A stretch of 64,000 nt of DNA from Streptomyces clavuligerus (GCF_005519465.1 NZ_CP027858.1:1178001-1242000), one strand, 5' to 3'; positions 45,232 through 53,380 are shown, counted from the stretch's first letter. Program-made: numbers and translations. The notes: a model not told the origin generated them from the letters alone.

Positions 45232-47067
45232 ATGATTGCTGAATCCGTCAGTCCGATCCAGTTCCGTCTGCTCGGCCCCGTCACGGCGAGCCGGGCGCAG
45301 TCGGAGGTACCGCTCTCCGGCACCAAGATCCAGACCGTGCTCGCCAAACTCCTGCTCGCCGGGGGCCGCACGGTCTCCGACACCAGTCTGAGCACCGCGC
45401 TGTGGGGACACCATCCGCCCTCCACGTCCAGCGCGCAGATCTACACCTACGTCTCCCGGCTGCGCAAACAGCTCGGGGCCGCGGTGAGCATCGCGCGCCA
45501 GGGGCCCGGTTACGTCCTCGACGCGCCCCACAGCGAAGTGGACGTCTTCGAGTTCGAGCGGCTCACGGCGCTGGGTCAGCGCGCCCTCGGCCAGTGCGAC
45601 TACACCGCCGCCAGCCGCTACTTCGGCGAGGGCATCGAGCTGTGGCAGGGCGAACCGCTGGAGAACGCCACCGAGCACCTCCAGGAGGTCGAGGTCCCCC
45701 GGCTGCTGGCCGCGCGGCTCACCGCGCTGGAGCACCGCGTCGAGGCCGACCTCGCCCTGGGGCGGCACCACCAGATCTCCGCCGAGCTGACCGGCCTGGT
45801 GGCCGGCTTCCCGTTGAACGAGAGGCTGCGCGCCCAGCTCATCACCGCCCTGTACCGGTGCGGGCGGCAGGCGGAGGCGGTCCACGTCTACCACAAGGGG
45901 CGCACGGTGCTCGCCGAGCAGATGGGCGTCGACCCCGGGCCCGAACTCCGCGCCGCGTATGAGTCGATGCTCCGCGGCGAGATGCACGGGACGGCCGCCG
46001 CGCCCGCCGTGGTGCCCACCACGCTGCCGCCGGTCCCGGTGCCCTTCGTCGGGCGCTCCCGTGCGCTGGACCTGCTCGGGGCGATCCTCGTCCCGCGGCG
46101 GGCACACCGGGCCGAGCAGCCTGTCCGCGCCCTGATCACCGGCATCGCGGGCATCGGGAAGTCCGGCCTGGCGGCCGTCGCGGCGCACGGCGCGGCCCAC
46201 CACTACCCGGACGGACAGCTCCACGCCGAGCTGTGCCACGCCGACGGCCGCCCGAAGACACCCGGAGAGGTCCTCGTCCGGCTGCTGCGCGCCCTCGGGG
46301 AGCCGCGGGCCTCGGCGGACCACAGCGGCTTCCCGGCGCTCACCGGGGACGTCGAGGAACTGGTGCGGCTGTACCGGACCCGCACCGCGGGCCGCCGGCT
46401 GCTGCTCCTGCTGGACGACGCGACCGGCGACGCGCAGATCGACCCGCTGCTGCCCGCGGGCACGGGCACCGCGGTGGTCGTCACCAGCCGCACCCATCTC
46501 ACCTCCGTCCCCATGGCCCACACCGTCGTCCTCGACCCGATGGGCGAGGAGGAGGCGCTCCAGCTCCTCGGCGCGACGATGGGGGCGCAGCGGATGGCGG
46601 ACCAGCCCGAGGTGGCCCGGACCCTGGTGCGCCAGTGCGCGGGGCTTCCGCTGGCCGTCCGGATCGCGGGGACCCGGCTGGCCTCCCGGCCGCAGTGGCC
46701 GCTGTCCGAACTCGCGGGGCGGCTCGCCGATCCGAGCCGCCGTCTCGAAGAGCTGCGCTTCGGGGACCTCGGGGTCAGCGACGGCTTCCGGTCCTCGTTC
46801 GGACGGCTGCGCCCGCGCACCCGCAAGACGCTGCCCTGGCTGTCGATGCTGGGCGAGCAGCCGTTCACGGCGGCGGCGGCCGGGGGTGCGCTGGGCATGT
46901 CGGCGCACCGGGCGGAATCCGTCCTGGAGGATCTCGTCGACGCCTCCCTGATGGGAATCACCCGTACCGCCCAGGCGCAGTTGACGTACCAGTTCCATCC
47001 GCTGGTCCTGCTGTTCGCGGAGGCGCTGTCCCACGACGGGCGGCCGATGCGGCCCTGCCACGCGTGA
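45232..47067 (+). CDS. AfsR/SARP-family regulator with NB-ARC ATPase domain
   Basis: 611-residue Streptomyces antibiotic regulatory protein. OmpR-type winged helix at residues 1-95 (FRLLGPVTA start, DTSLSTALWG, YTYVSRLRKQLG); BTAD bacterial transcriptional activation domain at about 100-245 (YTAASRYFGEGIELWQGEPLEN to VDPGPELRAAYESML); P-loop NTPase at about 265-560 with Walker A GIAGIGKSGLA and LLLLLDDATGD. The TPR region of full-length AfsR is missing, so this is the medium-sized type. The start is uncertain: ATG 45232 begins at the domain edge without a clear Shine-Dalgarno, and a GTG at 45214 would add six residues. It follows NRPS-3 and points away from the metallophore genes, so it probably regulates the peptide cluster. 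Confidence 0.88.
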   Translation: MIAESVSPIQFRLLGPVTASRAQSEVPLSGTKIQTVLAKLLLAGGRTVSDTSLSTALWGHHPPSTSSAQIYTYVSRLRKQLGAAVSIARQGPGYVLDAPHSEVDVFEFERLTALGQRALGQCDYTAASRYFGEGIELWQGEPLENATEHLQEVEVPRLLAARLTALEHRVEADLALGRHHQISAELTGLVAGFPLNERLRAQLITALYRCGRQAEAVHVYHKGRTVLAEQMGVDPGPELRAAYESMLRGEMHGTAAAPAVVPTTLPPVPVPFVGRSRALDLLGAILVPRRAHRAEQPVRALITGIAGIGKSGLAAVAAHGAAHHYPDGQLHAELCHADGRPKTPGEVLVRLLRALGEPRASADHSGFPALTGDVEELVRLYRTRTAGRRLLLLLDDATGDAQIDPLLPAGTGTAVVVTSRTHLTSVPMAHTVVLDPMGEEEALQLLGATMGAQRMADQPEVARTLVRQCAGLPLAVRIAGTRLASRPQWPLSELAGRLADPSRRLEELRFGDLGVSDGFRSSFGRLRPRTRKTLPWLSMLGEQPFTAAAAGGALGMSAHRAESVLEDLVDASLMGITRTAQAQLTYQFHPLVLLFAEALSHDGRPMRPCHA

Positions 47068-47075
47068 GCCTCCGA

Positions 47076-47094
47076 CGCCCGTGCGGGACGGGCG
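47076..47094. terminator. short hairpin between convergent SARP and MFS genes
   Basis: CGCCCGT and ACGGGCG with a five-base loop in the 43-base gap between two convergent genes. Could stop transcription from both sides. Confidence 0.5.
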
Positions 47095-47110
47095 CCGGGG
47101 CGGGGGCGGG

Positions 47111-48412
47111 TCAGACGGAGGCCCGGCCCCGGGTGGCGCCGCCGAGCGCCGCCGCCGTGCCCCGGCGGAAGTGGCGGGTGCCCGCGACCAGGGCGGCGGC
47201 TGCCGGGGCGACGAAGCAGGTCAGCGCGCAGACGGCGAGGACCGTCCGCAGGCCGAGGGCGTCGACGGCGGGGGCGAAGAGCGCGAGTCCGGCGGGGGCG
47301 AGGCCGTAGGAGAGCAGGAAGTCCAGTGAGGAGACCCGGGCCAGCTTGTCGGGTGCGACCTCCCGCTGCACGGAGGTGAACCAGGGCACGTTGAAGAGTT
47401 CGATGCCGATCCCGGCGACGGCGTACGCGGCCATCACCACGGCCGGGTGGACGGGCAGCAGCAGCGCGAGGGGCGCGAAGCCGTAGGCGGCGAGCCCGGC
47501 GAGGGCGGTCCGGCCCGGGGAGCGGGGCCGCCAGCGGGCCATGAGCAGGGCGCCCGCGAGCGCACCCGCGGTGTAGGCGGTCAGGGCCCCGGCGAGCACC
47601 AGTCCACCGTTGTCGGTGTCCCGGCTGACCAGGGGGAGGGCGACGCCCGTGGCCGAGTAGCCGGTGGCGATCACGGCGGTCAGGGAGAGCAGGCCCGCGA
47701 TGAACCAGGGGTGGCGGCGCGCCTCCCGTATCCCCTCGGCGAACTCGCCCACCAGCGTGGTCCGGCCCGGTCCTGCGGCACCGGCTTCCGGCTCGTCCCC
47801 GGCCGTGCCCCGGGTGCCGGGGCCGGGGACGAGCGCGGCGGCGAGCCAGAGCACCCCGATCCCGAGCAGCAGCGCCCAGGTGTCGACGAGCAGGGCCAGC
47901 AGGGCGGTCAGCGAGGGCGCGACCAGGGTGGTGACACGGGTCGCCAGGGTCAGGGCGGCGTTCGCGCCCTGCCTGCGGTCGGGGTCGACGACCTCGGCGG
48001 TCAGGGCCTGGTAGGCGGGGCGGCAGGCGCCCTGTCCGGCGCCCGCGAGGGCGGCGGCGATCGTCATGAGGAGCAGGGAACCGTCCAGTCCGGCGGCGAG
48101 CAGCGGGGACGAGGCCGCGGCGGCGAGCCCGGCCCACAGGACGACGCCCCGGCGGGAGTGGCGGTCGGCCAGGACACCGCCGAGCGGGACCGCCGCGAGG
48201 AAGCCGACCGTACGGGCGGCGAGCAGCAGTCCCAGCGCGGCGGCGGTCAGCGTGCGGTCGAGGACGGCCAGGCCGAGGACGAACGGCAGGGCCCAGGTGG
48301 CGAGTCCGGAGGCGGTCGCGCCGGTCCAGAGCCGCAGAAAGGCGAGGTCGCGCAGGAGGGGACGGGGCCGCTCCCGCTCGGCGACGGATGGCGGGACGGG
48401 GGTGGTCGGCAC
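47111..48412 (-). CDS. MFS transporter, probable metallophore exporter
   Basis: 433-residue major facilitator with about 12 hydrophobic segments. The early GGVLADRHSRRGVVLW is the MFS loop 2-3 motif, and FNVPWFTSVQREVAPDKLARVSSLDF lies in the second half, as in the EntS/MFS_3 exporters. The GTG at 48412 is chosen because AGGAG lies eight bases upstream; the open frame continues to 48667 through a stretch with no membrane-protein character. The gene diverges from the methyltransferase/DUF364/kinase trio across the palindromic site at 48683-48703. Shared metal control of export and synthesis is therefore likely. Confidence 0.87.
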   Translation of the reverse strand: MPTTPVPPSVAERERPRPLLRDLAFLRLWTGATASGLATWALPFVLGLAVLDRTLTAAALGLLLAARTVGFLAAVPLGGVLADRHSRRGVVLWAGLAAAASSPLLAAGLDGSLLLMTIAAALAGAGQGACRPAYQALTAEVVDPDRRQGANAALTLATRVTTLVAPSLTALLALLVDTWALLLGIGVLWLAAALVPGPGTRGTAGDEPEAGAAGPGRTTLVGEFAEGIREARRHPWFIAGLLSLTAVIATGYSATGVALPLVSRDTDNGGLVLAGALTAYTAGALAGALLMARWRPRSPGRTALAGLAAYGFAPLALLLPVHPAVVMAAYAVAGIGIELFNVPWFTSVQREVAPDKLARVSSLDFLLSYGLAPAGLALFAPAVDALGLRTVLAVCALTCFVAPAAAALVAGTRHFRRGTAAALGGATRGRASV

Positions 48413-48905
48413 GGAGGGGGCTCCTGTCGCTCGTCGGTCCGGGGTGCCGCGGCGGCCACCGGTCCGGGGTTCTGTACGGGGTTTTCCAGGGGCGTTCTGC
48501 ACGGGTTTCCGCGGGAGGGCCGGGTACGGGCCGCAGATCCGGGCACGGCCGCCCGGAGCCTCCGGCGTCGTCCGAACTCGATCCGGTCCGACCGAAGTCG
48601 ACCACATGCGATCGAAGCCGCTTGAAGCTGATCCGGAGTCCGCCCGGGCGAGTGTGGCGCGCGGCACCCGAACACCCTGGCGTAATGATAATCATTTTCG
48701 TTAGAGTGTCGACGACCCGGCCGCGCCGGGGCTCCCGCCACACGGGAGCGAGACCCCATACCCCGCATCCCTTATGCCGGATTTCAACGGTTTACGCCCA
48801 ACGCCGCGCGTACCACTCGCCCGTGATCCGGCGGATCGCCATGGCCCAGGGCCCATGACCCCCATGGCACATGTGACCCATGACCCATGACAGGAGTACT
48901 CCCCC
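48413..48905. other. divergent intergenic region with Zur-like site
   Basis: 493 bases between the MFS exporter and the methyltransferase-like gene. It holds the palindromic metal-regulator site and, at 48856-48890, several CCCATGAC-like repeats just before the ribosome binding site of the plus-strand operon. No gene seen. Confidence 0.55.
48683..48703. promoter_or_regulatory. Zur-box-like palindrome 1
   Basis: Core GATAATCATTTTC flanked by TAAT and GTTA. It agrees with the site at 60583-60604 at all but a few positions and resembles the Streptomyces Zur consensus, which centres on AAAATCATTTTCA as I recall it. Streptomyces iron boxes (DmdR1/IdeR type, TTAGGTTAGGCTAACCTAA) look quite different. 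It lies between divergent genes, so it could repress both. Confidence 0.72.
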
Positions 48906-49643
48906 ATGCCCCGACCGGCGACCCGACCCGCCCTGCTCGACCAACTGCCCCCGCCCCTGCCCGCCGACCGGATCATCGATCTCAACCGCCCCCGGGGCGA
49001 TCTGCACACCACCCGCCGCTACACCTGGAACGACTGGACGTTCGAGGCGCCGCCCGGCGTCTTTCTGCCGGGCGGGACCAGCCGCATGATCCATGAGCGG
49101 ATTCTCGACGGGCGCATCGCCGTGCGGGACCGCCGTTACGCCGCGATGGGCGTCGGGCTCGGTGTCGAGGCGGTGGCCGCCGCCGTGCGCGGGGCGCGGC
49201 GGATCCACGCCCTCGACGTGCACCCCGCCAGCGTGGAATCGGCGGTCCGGCATGTCCGGCGCATCGCCGGTGACCAGGCCGCGAGCCGGGTCGTCCCGGG
49301 GACGGGCGACCTCTTCGCCGCCGTGCCCGACGGCACCCCGCTGGACGTCGTCACCTTCAACCCGCCCGCCGTCAGCCGCCGCGTCAGCGAGGACCCCGAC
49401 GTCATACGCAACGTCTGCGCCGGAGCGCCCCTGCTGGCCCGGTTCTTCGCCCAGCTCGCCGAGCGGGAGCTGCTGGCCCCGGACGGCGAGGTGTTCGTCG
49501 TCGCGTCCAACACGGCCGATCTGCGCACCATCGTCGAGGACGCGCTGACGGCGGGCTTCACCCCGGAGGTCGCGCATCTGCACGACTGGCGGGACGGCGT
49601 GCTGACCTATCTCTTCCGGTTCACCCGGGAGGGACGGGCGTGA
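48906..49643 (+). CDS. class I SAM-dependent methyltransferase-like protein
   Basis: 245 residues with a Rossmann-type SAM fold: motif I AAMGVGLGVEAVAAAV near residue 82, the acidic motif II HALDVHP near residue 103, and motif IV FNPPAVS near residue 152, i.e. NPP as in HemK/RsmC-like enzymes but with Ala for the aromatic residue. The ATG at 48906 follows AGGAG. It is the first gene of a tightly coupled trio; its stop overlaps the next start as GTGA. In this setting it could be an N-methyltransferase or an aminobutyrate transferase that uses SAM, as in nicotianamine-type metallophores. The substrate is not known. Confidence 0.75.
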   Translation: MPRPATRPALLDQLPPPLPADRIIDLNRPRGDLHTTRRYTWNDWTFEAPPGVFLPGGTSRMIHERILDGRIAVRDRRYAAMGVGLGVEAVAAAVRGARRIHALDVHPASVESAVRHVRRIAGDQAASRVVPGTGDLFAAVPDGTPLDVVTFNPPAVSRRVSEDPDVIRNVCAGAPLLARFFAQLAERELLAPDGEVFVVASNTADLRTIVEDALTAGFTPEVAHLHDWRDGVLTYLFRFTREGRA

Positions 49644-50515
49644 AGACCGTCGACGAGCTGATGTCCGCCGTCCTCGCCGGGGAGCGGGGCCCCGACCCCG
49701 CCGGTTCCACGGCCACCAGCGTGTTCTGGGTGCACCACGGCACCCGGCTGGCCGGGGGCGATGTCACCTATCTCAACCAGTACGTCCTGGTGCGGCTCGG
49801 CGGATCGTTCGGCGCGTGCGCCTTCGAACCCGGCGAACTGGACTCCGCCGTCTGCCGGGACGCGTCCGGCAGCCCCCTCGACACCCTGCTGCGGGAGGCG
49901 CCGCGCCCGCTGCGGATCGCGGCCCTCGACGCCTTCCTCGCCGAGGGCCGTCCGCACCGGGAGGCGCCGGACGCCGAGGCGGTCACTCTCCCGGCGGGCA
50001 GCCCCGAGGAACGGGCGGCGGCCCGGGACGCGGCCGTCGCCGGACTGCTGGACCTGCCCGGCAGCCCCGGCCCCACGGGTCTCTCGGGTCCGGCCGATAC
50101 CAGCGGTCCGGCCGGTGGGCCGCGGGTCGCGGTGATCGGGGTGGTCAACCCGCTGATGGCGGCCGTCCGGGCGCGCGGCGGGACCCCGCTGCCCTGCGAC
50201 TTCACCCTGCGGACCACCGCGTGGGGCGACCCCGTCAGCCGGGACATGCACGAGGTGCTCGACCGCGCGGACGCCGTGGTCGCCACCGGGATGACGATCG
50301 GCAACGGCACCTTCGACACCCTCATCGGACACTGCCGGGACCGGGCGCTGCCGCTCGTGGTGTACGCGCAGACCGGCAGCGCGATCGCCCGGGAGTTCCT
50401 CGGCTCGGGGGTCACCGCCCTGTCCGCGGAACCGTTTCCCTTCTCCCAGTTCAGCGGCGGGCCGACGGCGCTCTACCGCTACCGCGACCGTGACCGCGCC
50501 GCGAGCCGATCGTGA
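49640..50515 (+). CDS. DUF4213/DUF364-like putative heavy-metal chelation protein
   Basis: 291 residues. The C-terminal half is Rossmann-like and fits DUF364 (putative heavy-metal chelation): RVAVIGVVNPLMAAVRARG near residue 154, LDRADAVVATGMTIGNGTFDTLI, then YAQTGSAIAREFL and the YRYRDR end. The N-terminal half (residues about 5-80) would correspond to DUF4213. There is no signal peptide, so it is cytoplasmic. The start GTG overlaps the previous stop and the end overlaps the kinase start, both as GTGA. The family's biochemical role is not firmly known. Its placement between a SAM enzyme and a kinase, under a Zur-like site, suggests a part in making or handling a metal ligand. Confidence 0.7.
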   Translation: MKTVDELMSAVLAGERGPDPAGSTATSVFWVHHGTRLAGGDVTYLNQYVLVRLGGSFGACAFEPGELDSAVCRDASGSPLDTLLREAPRPLRIAALDAFLAEGRPHREAPDAEAVTLPAGSPEERAAARDAAVAGLLDLPGSPGPTGLSGPADTSGPAGGPRVAVIGVVNPLMAAVRARGGTPLPCDFTLRTTAWGDPVSRDMHEVLDRADAVVATGMTIGNGTFDTLIGHCRDRALPLVVYAQTGSAIAREFLGSGVTALSAEPFPFSQFSGGPTALYRYRDRDRAASRS

Positions 50516-51501
50516 GCGCGTCGGCCGCCCGCTGGACCCGGACCAGTGTCCGCGCGGAGCGGGGTGCTGTGGGCACCGGGCAGGCGCCCTGCCACCACGG
50601 CGAGATCCTGCAAGGCGTCTTCCGGGACGGTACGGGACGCGCACGGCACGCCCTCGTCACCCTGCCGCTGGACGGGCCCGGCACCCGGGCCCGGTTCGTC
50701 CGGCGGCCCGGCAGCCCGCCCGAGGAACTGTCGGTCGTCCCGCCGGACCGGACGAAGGCACTGCGGGCCGCCGCCCTCACCCTGCGCGAGTGCGCGCTGC
50801 GGCGCGGCGAGCGGCCCTGCGGCGGGACCCTGCGGCTGCGCGGTGACATCCCCGTCGGCCTGGGCATGGGCTCGTCGACGAGCGATGTCATCGCCGCCGT
50901 CCGGGCCGTCGCCGACTCCTATGGGCTGCGGCTGCCGCCGAGTGCCGTCGCCCGTCTCGCCGTCGGCGCGGAACGGGCCTCCGATCCGCTGATGCTCGAC
51001 GGGCGTCCGCTGCTGTTCGCGCAGCGGGAGGGCCGAGTGCTGGAAGTACTCGGCCCGGCCCTCCCGCCCGTCGTCGTGGTCGGCTGCCTGCTGGGCGGCG
51101 GCGCCCCCGTGGACACCCTCGCGCTGTCCGCGCCCGCGGAGTGCGCGGCGGAGGTCGCCGCCTACGAGGAACTGCGCGGACTGCTGCGCCGGGCCGTGCG
51201 GACGGCGGACACCGCGCTGCTCGGCCAGGTCTGCACCGGGAGCGCGCGCCGCGCCCAGCGGACCGTGTGCCACCCGGAACTGCCCGTTCTGGAGGCGGTG
51301 GCCGCGCGGACGGGTGCCGTCGGGGTCCAGGTGGCCCACAGCGGCAATGTGGCCGGACTCCTCTTCGACCCGGCGGTCGCGGCGGACAGCAACACACTGC
51401 GGCGCTGTGCCGCAGCGCTGGAGAGCGAGGGCATCCCGGTCACCCGGGTCTTCACCACGGCCCCGCGCGGGCAGCCGCACCGGGCCGCGCCGCGGGCGTA
51501 G
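50512..51501 (+). CDS. GHMP kinase, PduX-like (L-Thr/L-Ser kinase candidate)
   Basis: 329 residues of the GHMP small-molecule kinase superfamily. The N-terminal CHHGEILQG matches the GELLQG motif of PduX-type L-threonine kinases; the ATP loop is PVGLGMGSSTSD near residue 122; a late AHSGNVAGLLF provides the third GHMP motif. PduX makes O-phospho-L-threonine in cobamide synthesis. No cobamide genes lie here. An SbnA-like enzyme whose known relatives use O-phospho-L-serine lies 8 kb away, so a serine kinase is an attractive alternative (inference). It is the last gene of the trio, followed by a strong hairpin. Confidence 0.8.
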   Translation: MSASAARWTRTSVRAERGAVGTGQAPCHHGEILQGVFRDGTGRARHALVTLPLDGPGTRARFVRRPGSPPEELSVVPPDRTKALRAAALTLRECALRRGERPCGGTLRLRGDIPVGLGMGSSTSDVIAAVRAVADSYGLRLPPSAVARLAVGAERASDPLMLDGRPLLFAQREGRVLEVLGPALPPVVVVGCLLGGGAPVDTLALSAPAECAAEVAAYEELRGLLRRAVRTADTALLGQVCTGSARRAQRTVCHPELPVLEAVAARTGAVGVQVAHSGNVAGLLFDPAVAADSNTLRRCAAALESEGIPVTRVFTTAPRGQPHRAAPRA

Positions 51502-51557
51502 CGCCTCCCGCGCACGGGGCTCCCCCGCCGTACGCACGCCGCCGGCTGATCCCCAAC

Positions 51558-51604
51558 AAGCCCCACCGGCTTCCCCTGTCCGGGGAGGCCGGTGGGGCTT
51601 TCTG
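51558..51604. terminator. bidirectional-type hairpin after the kinase gene
   Basis: A 13-base perfect stem AAGCCCCACCGGC/GCCGGTGGGGCTT around an inner CCCC/GGGG pairing, followed by TCTG. Its right half is the left edge of the tandem duplication described below. Confidence 0.85.
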
Positions 51605-51691
51605 CGTTCACGGGCCCCTGCGTCGCCCGATCGGGTGGCCCCGGCGCTGAAGAACCGTTCGGCCCCCCGAGAGGGCAGCAGACGTACGACC

Positions 51692-51916
51692 ATGCCACTT
51701 GGCGACAAGCACCCGAAGAAGGACGTCGAAACAGCGCTGAAACGGGCGGAGAAAGCCGGACTCAAAGTGACGCGGAAGCAGAACCGACACAACTGGGGCG
51801 CCGTTCTCTGCTGTCCGTGCAATGACAGCTTCACCGTCCACTGCACCCCGCAGAACCCAGGTCGAGAGGCGAAGAAGATCGATGGCTTCACCAACAACCA
51901 CCGTGGCCACGCGTGA
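51692..51916 (+). CDS. small CCPC-motif protein, copy 1 (toxin-like, unknown)
   Basis: 74 residues: a basic helix (KKDVETALKRAEKAGLKVT), then WGAVLCCPCN, a short strand, TPQNP, and a final helix ending NNHRGHA. The order of helix, strand with Trp-Gly, TPxNP and terminal helix recalls small HicA-like proteins, but I cannot confirm the family. No clear Shine-Dalgarno; the start is supported by identical context in copy 2. It overlaps the following gene by 35 bases. A near-copy of both genes lies 888 bases downstream. Confidence 0.7.
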   Translation: MPLGDKHPKKDVETALKRAEKAGLKVTRKQNRHNWGAVLCCPCNDSFTVHCTPQNPGREAKKIDGFTNNHRGHA

Positions 51917-52226
51917 GTGGTACTTCAACCTTGTACTGGACGCCCCCCTCACCGAGGAACAGTCCGACACGCTGGCGGGGCTTGACCGCTTCAATGACGG
52001 ACGGATCTGCCTGGCGGAACGACCGGGCTACAGCCGGTTCATCTGCTCGTTCGATGCCGAGACCCTGACCGGCGCCATCGCGGAAGCTCTTTCCCTGTTC
52101 GAGGACTTCCCCGGCGTTCTCGTCCGCAGTGTCGAGCTGGACCACGTCGCACTCGACGAGAACGGCATGGCGACCCCTGCCGTCGTCCCGGCGCCGCCAC
52201 CGCTGGAGGACGAACCGGCGGCCTGA
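51882..52226 (+). CDS. partner protein of the CCPC gene, copy 1 (unknown)
   Basis: 114 residues, acidic, with strands and helices alternating (REWYFNLVLDAPLT, DTLAGLDRF, TGAIAEALSLFEDFPGVLVRSVELD) and a Pro-rich tail (PPPLEDEPAA). No signal peptide or membrane segment. The long overlap with the basic 74-residue protein and the charge contrast resemble toxin-antitoxin pairs; this is inference only. It ends before a hairpin and faces a DUF397 remnant on the other strand. Confidence 0.7.
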   Translation: MASPTTTVATREWYFNLVLDAPLTEEQSDTLAGLDRFNDGRICLAERPGYSRFICSFDAETLTGAIAEALSLFEDFPGVLVRSVELDHVALDENGMATPAVVPAPPPLEDEPAA

Positions 52227-52229
52227 CGA

Positions 52230-52276
52230 CAGCAGACGGCCCCGTTCCCCTCGGTCCAAGGGAACGGGGCTGCTGT
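52230..52276. terminator. convergent hairpin after copy 1
   Basis: GCCCCGTTCCC (52239-52249) pairs with GGGAACGGGGC (52260-52270), extended outward by CAGCAG/CTGCTG. It lies between the plus-strand pair and the minus-strand DUF397 remnant. Confidence 0.75.
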
Positions 52277-52284
52277 GTGTCTGC

Positions 52285-52425
52285 CTACAGGTCGGCGGCG
52301 CGGGCCACGGCCACCAAACCGGCGAACGCGCCTGTGGAGACCATGAGAACCGGGCCGTCCGTCCGCTTGCTGTCCCGGACGGGAACGGTGCCGGTCGCCG
52401 AAGCGTACGAGGGTGCCCACTCCAC
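52285..52425 (-). pseudogene. truncated DUF397 gene remnant
   Basis: The last 46 or so codons of a DUF397 protein (VEWAPSYASATGTVPVRDSK to VAVARAADL, stop at 52285) match the intact copy at 53174-53380 but lack the N-terminal 20 residues (QWVKSSYS part) and a start. Upstream the frame runs into antisense of copy 2. It is best explained as a leftover of the tandem duplication. Confidence 0.8.
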
Positions 52426-52449
52426 CCAGGCCACCAGGGACCGATTCTG

Positions 52450-52490
52450 CCCACCAGCTCCCTCTGTCCGGAGAGGCTGGTGGGGCTTTC
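52450..52490 (+). terminator. hairpin at the left edge of duplication unit 2
   Basis: CCCACCAGC pairs with GCTGGTGGG, then GGCTTTC. Compared with the kinase terminator, a stem base pair has changed on both sides (CCGGC/GCCGG to CCAGC/GCTGG), so the pairing is kept. Confidence 0.75.
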
Positions 52491-52579
52491 TGCATTCACG
52501 GGCCCCTGTCTCGCTCGTTCGGGTGGACCAGGCGCTGAAGAACCGTTCGGGCCCCCGAGGGGGCAGTAGACGTACGACC

Positions 52580-52804
52580 ATGCCACTGGGAGACAAGCAC
52601 CAGAAGAAGGATGTCGAAGCTGCGCTGAAACGGGCGGAGAAGGCCGGACTCAAGGTGACGCACGACAAGAACCGCCATCACTGGGGCTACGTGCTGTGCT
52701 GTCCGTGCAACCGAAGCGTGACAGTGCACGGCACCCCGAGAGACAACGGAACCATGGCGAAGAGGATCGATGAGTTCACCGACAGGCACCGGAACTGTGC
52801 GTAG
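52580..52804 (+). CDS. small CCPC-motif protein, copy 2
   Basis: 74 residues, same length and same start context (GACGTACGACC before ATG) as copy 1, and clearly homologous throughout (MPLGDKH, ALKRAEKAGLKVT, LCCPCN, terminal helix). Differences cluster in the region after the CCPC motif. It overlaps the next gene by 35 bases, exactly as in copy 1. Function unknown. Confidence 0.7.
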   Translation: MPLGDKHQKKDVEAALKRAEKAGLKVTHDKNRHHWGYVLCCPCNRSVTVHGTPRDNGTMAKRIDEFTDRHRNCA

Positions 52805-53114
52805 CTGGCATTTCATCCTGCATACGCAAGATCCACTCACCCCGGACCAGGTCGATGTCCTGGCCGGACTCGACCAGTTCGCGGACGGGGACCTCGGCCT
52901 TGAGCAAGGCCCGGGCTGCTCGCTCTTCACCTGCTATGTGGACGCGCCGACGCTCACCGGCGCCATCGCGGACGCACTTGCCCGCTTCGAGTACTTCCCG
53001 GGGGTGCTGATTCGAAGCGTGGAGCTGAGTGAGTACTCCCTCGACCACAACGGCATGTGGACCCTCGCCGTCGTCCCCCCACCGCCACCGCTGGAAGCGG
53101 ACCCGACGGCCTGA
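52770..53114 (+). CDS. partner protein of the CCPC gene, copy 2
   Basis: 114 residues, the same length as copy 1 and homologous along the whole chain (LAGLD, TLTGAIADAL, FPGVLIRSVEL, PPPPLEADPTA end), but more diverged than the duplicated flanking DNA would suggest in places such as its N-terminus (SSPTGTGTVRSWHFIL). Two slightly different pairs may therefore be kept for different partners. Function unknown. Confidence 0.7.
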   Translation: MSSPTGTGTVRSWHFILHTQDPLTPDQVDVLAGLDQFADGDLGLEQGPGCSLFTCYVDAPTLTGAIADALARFEYFPGVLIRSVELSEYSLDHNGMWTLAVVPPPPPLEADPTA

Positions 53115-53124
53115 CAGCAGCAGA

Positions 53125-53161
53125 CAGCCCCGCCCCCTCTCGGTCGGAGGAAGCGGGGCTG
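53125..53161. terminator. convergent hairpin after copy 2
   Basis: CAGCCCCGC pairs with GCGGGGCTG between the convergent partner gene and the intact DUF397 gene. It is the equivalent of the hairpin after copy 1. Confidence 0.7.
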
Positions 53162-53173
53162 CTCTGTGTCTGC

Positions 53174-53380
53174 CTACAGGTCGGCGGCGAGGGCGAGCGC
53201 AACGAGTCCGGTGAACGCCTGCGGGGTCACTGTGAGGACGGGCCCGTCGGCACGCTTGCTGTCCCGGACCGGGACGACACCCAAAGTCGAGACGGCGGCA
53301 GGCGCCCACTCAACACAGTTGCCCCCCTGCTGGCTGTAGGACGACTTGACCCACTGGGCCGGGGTCGGGTCAACGCTCAT
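53174..53380 (-). CDS. DUF397 protein
   Basis: 68-residue DUF397 protein with the family hallmarks: QWVKSSYS near the start, NCVEWAP, VPVRDSK and a late FTGLVALA. DUF397 proteins are partners of XRE/DUF5753 regulators in Streptomyces (WhiJ/BldB-neighbour type). Its ATG overlaps the stop of the regulator gene by four bases, so the two are coupled. Probably cytoplasmic and acting as the regulator's binding partner. Confidence 0.92.
   Translation of the reverse strand: MSVDPTPAQWVKSSYSQQGGNCVEWAPAAVSTLGVVPVRDSKRADGPVLTVTPQAFTGLVALALAADL

Noticed and set aside
48683..48703. Iron box (Fur- or DmdR1/IdeR-type) instead of Zur
   Set aside because: Streptomyces iron control uses DtxR-type boxes of different sequence. 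A classic Fur box is similar in AT content, so this remains a minor possibility; the Zur reading fits better.
50512..51501. Homoserine kinase or cobamide PduX as firm annotation
   Set aside because: No threonine or cobamide pathway genes are adjacent, and the GEILQG motif points to PduX-type but not to a particular substrate.
51588..53380. Insertion sequence or transposon as the cause of the repeat
   Set aside because: No transposase, terminal inverted repeats or target duplication; the structure is a plain tandem duplication.
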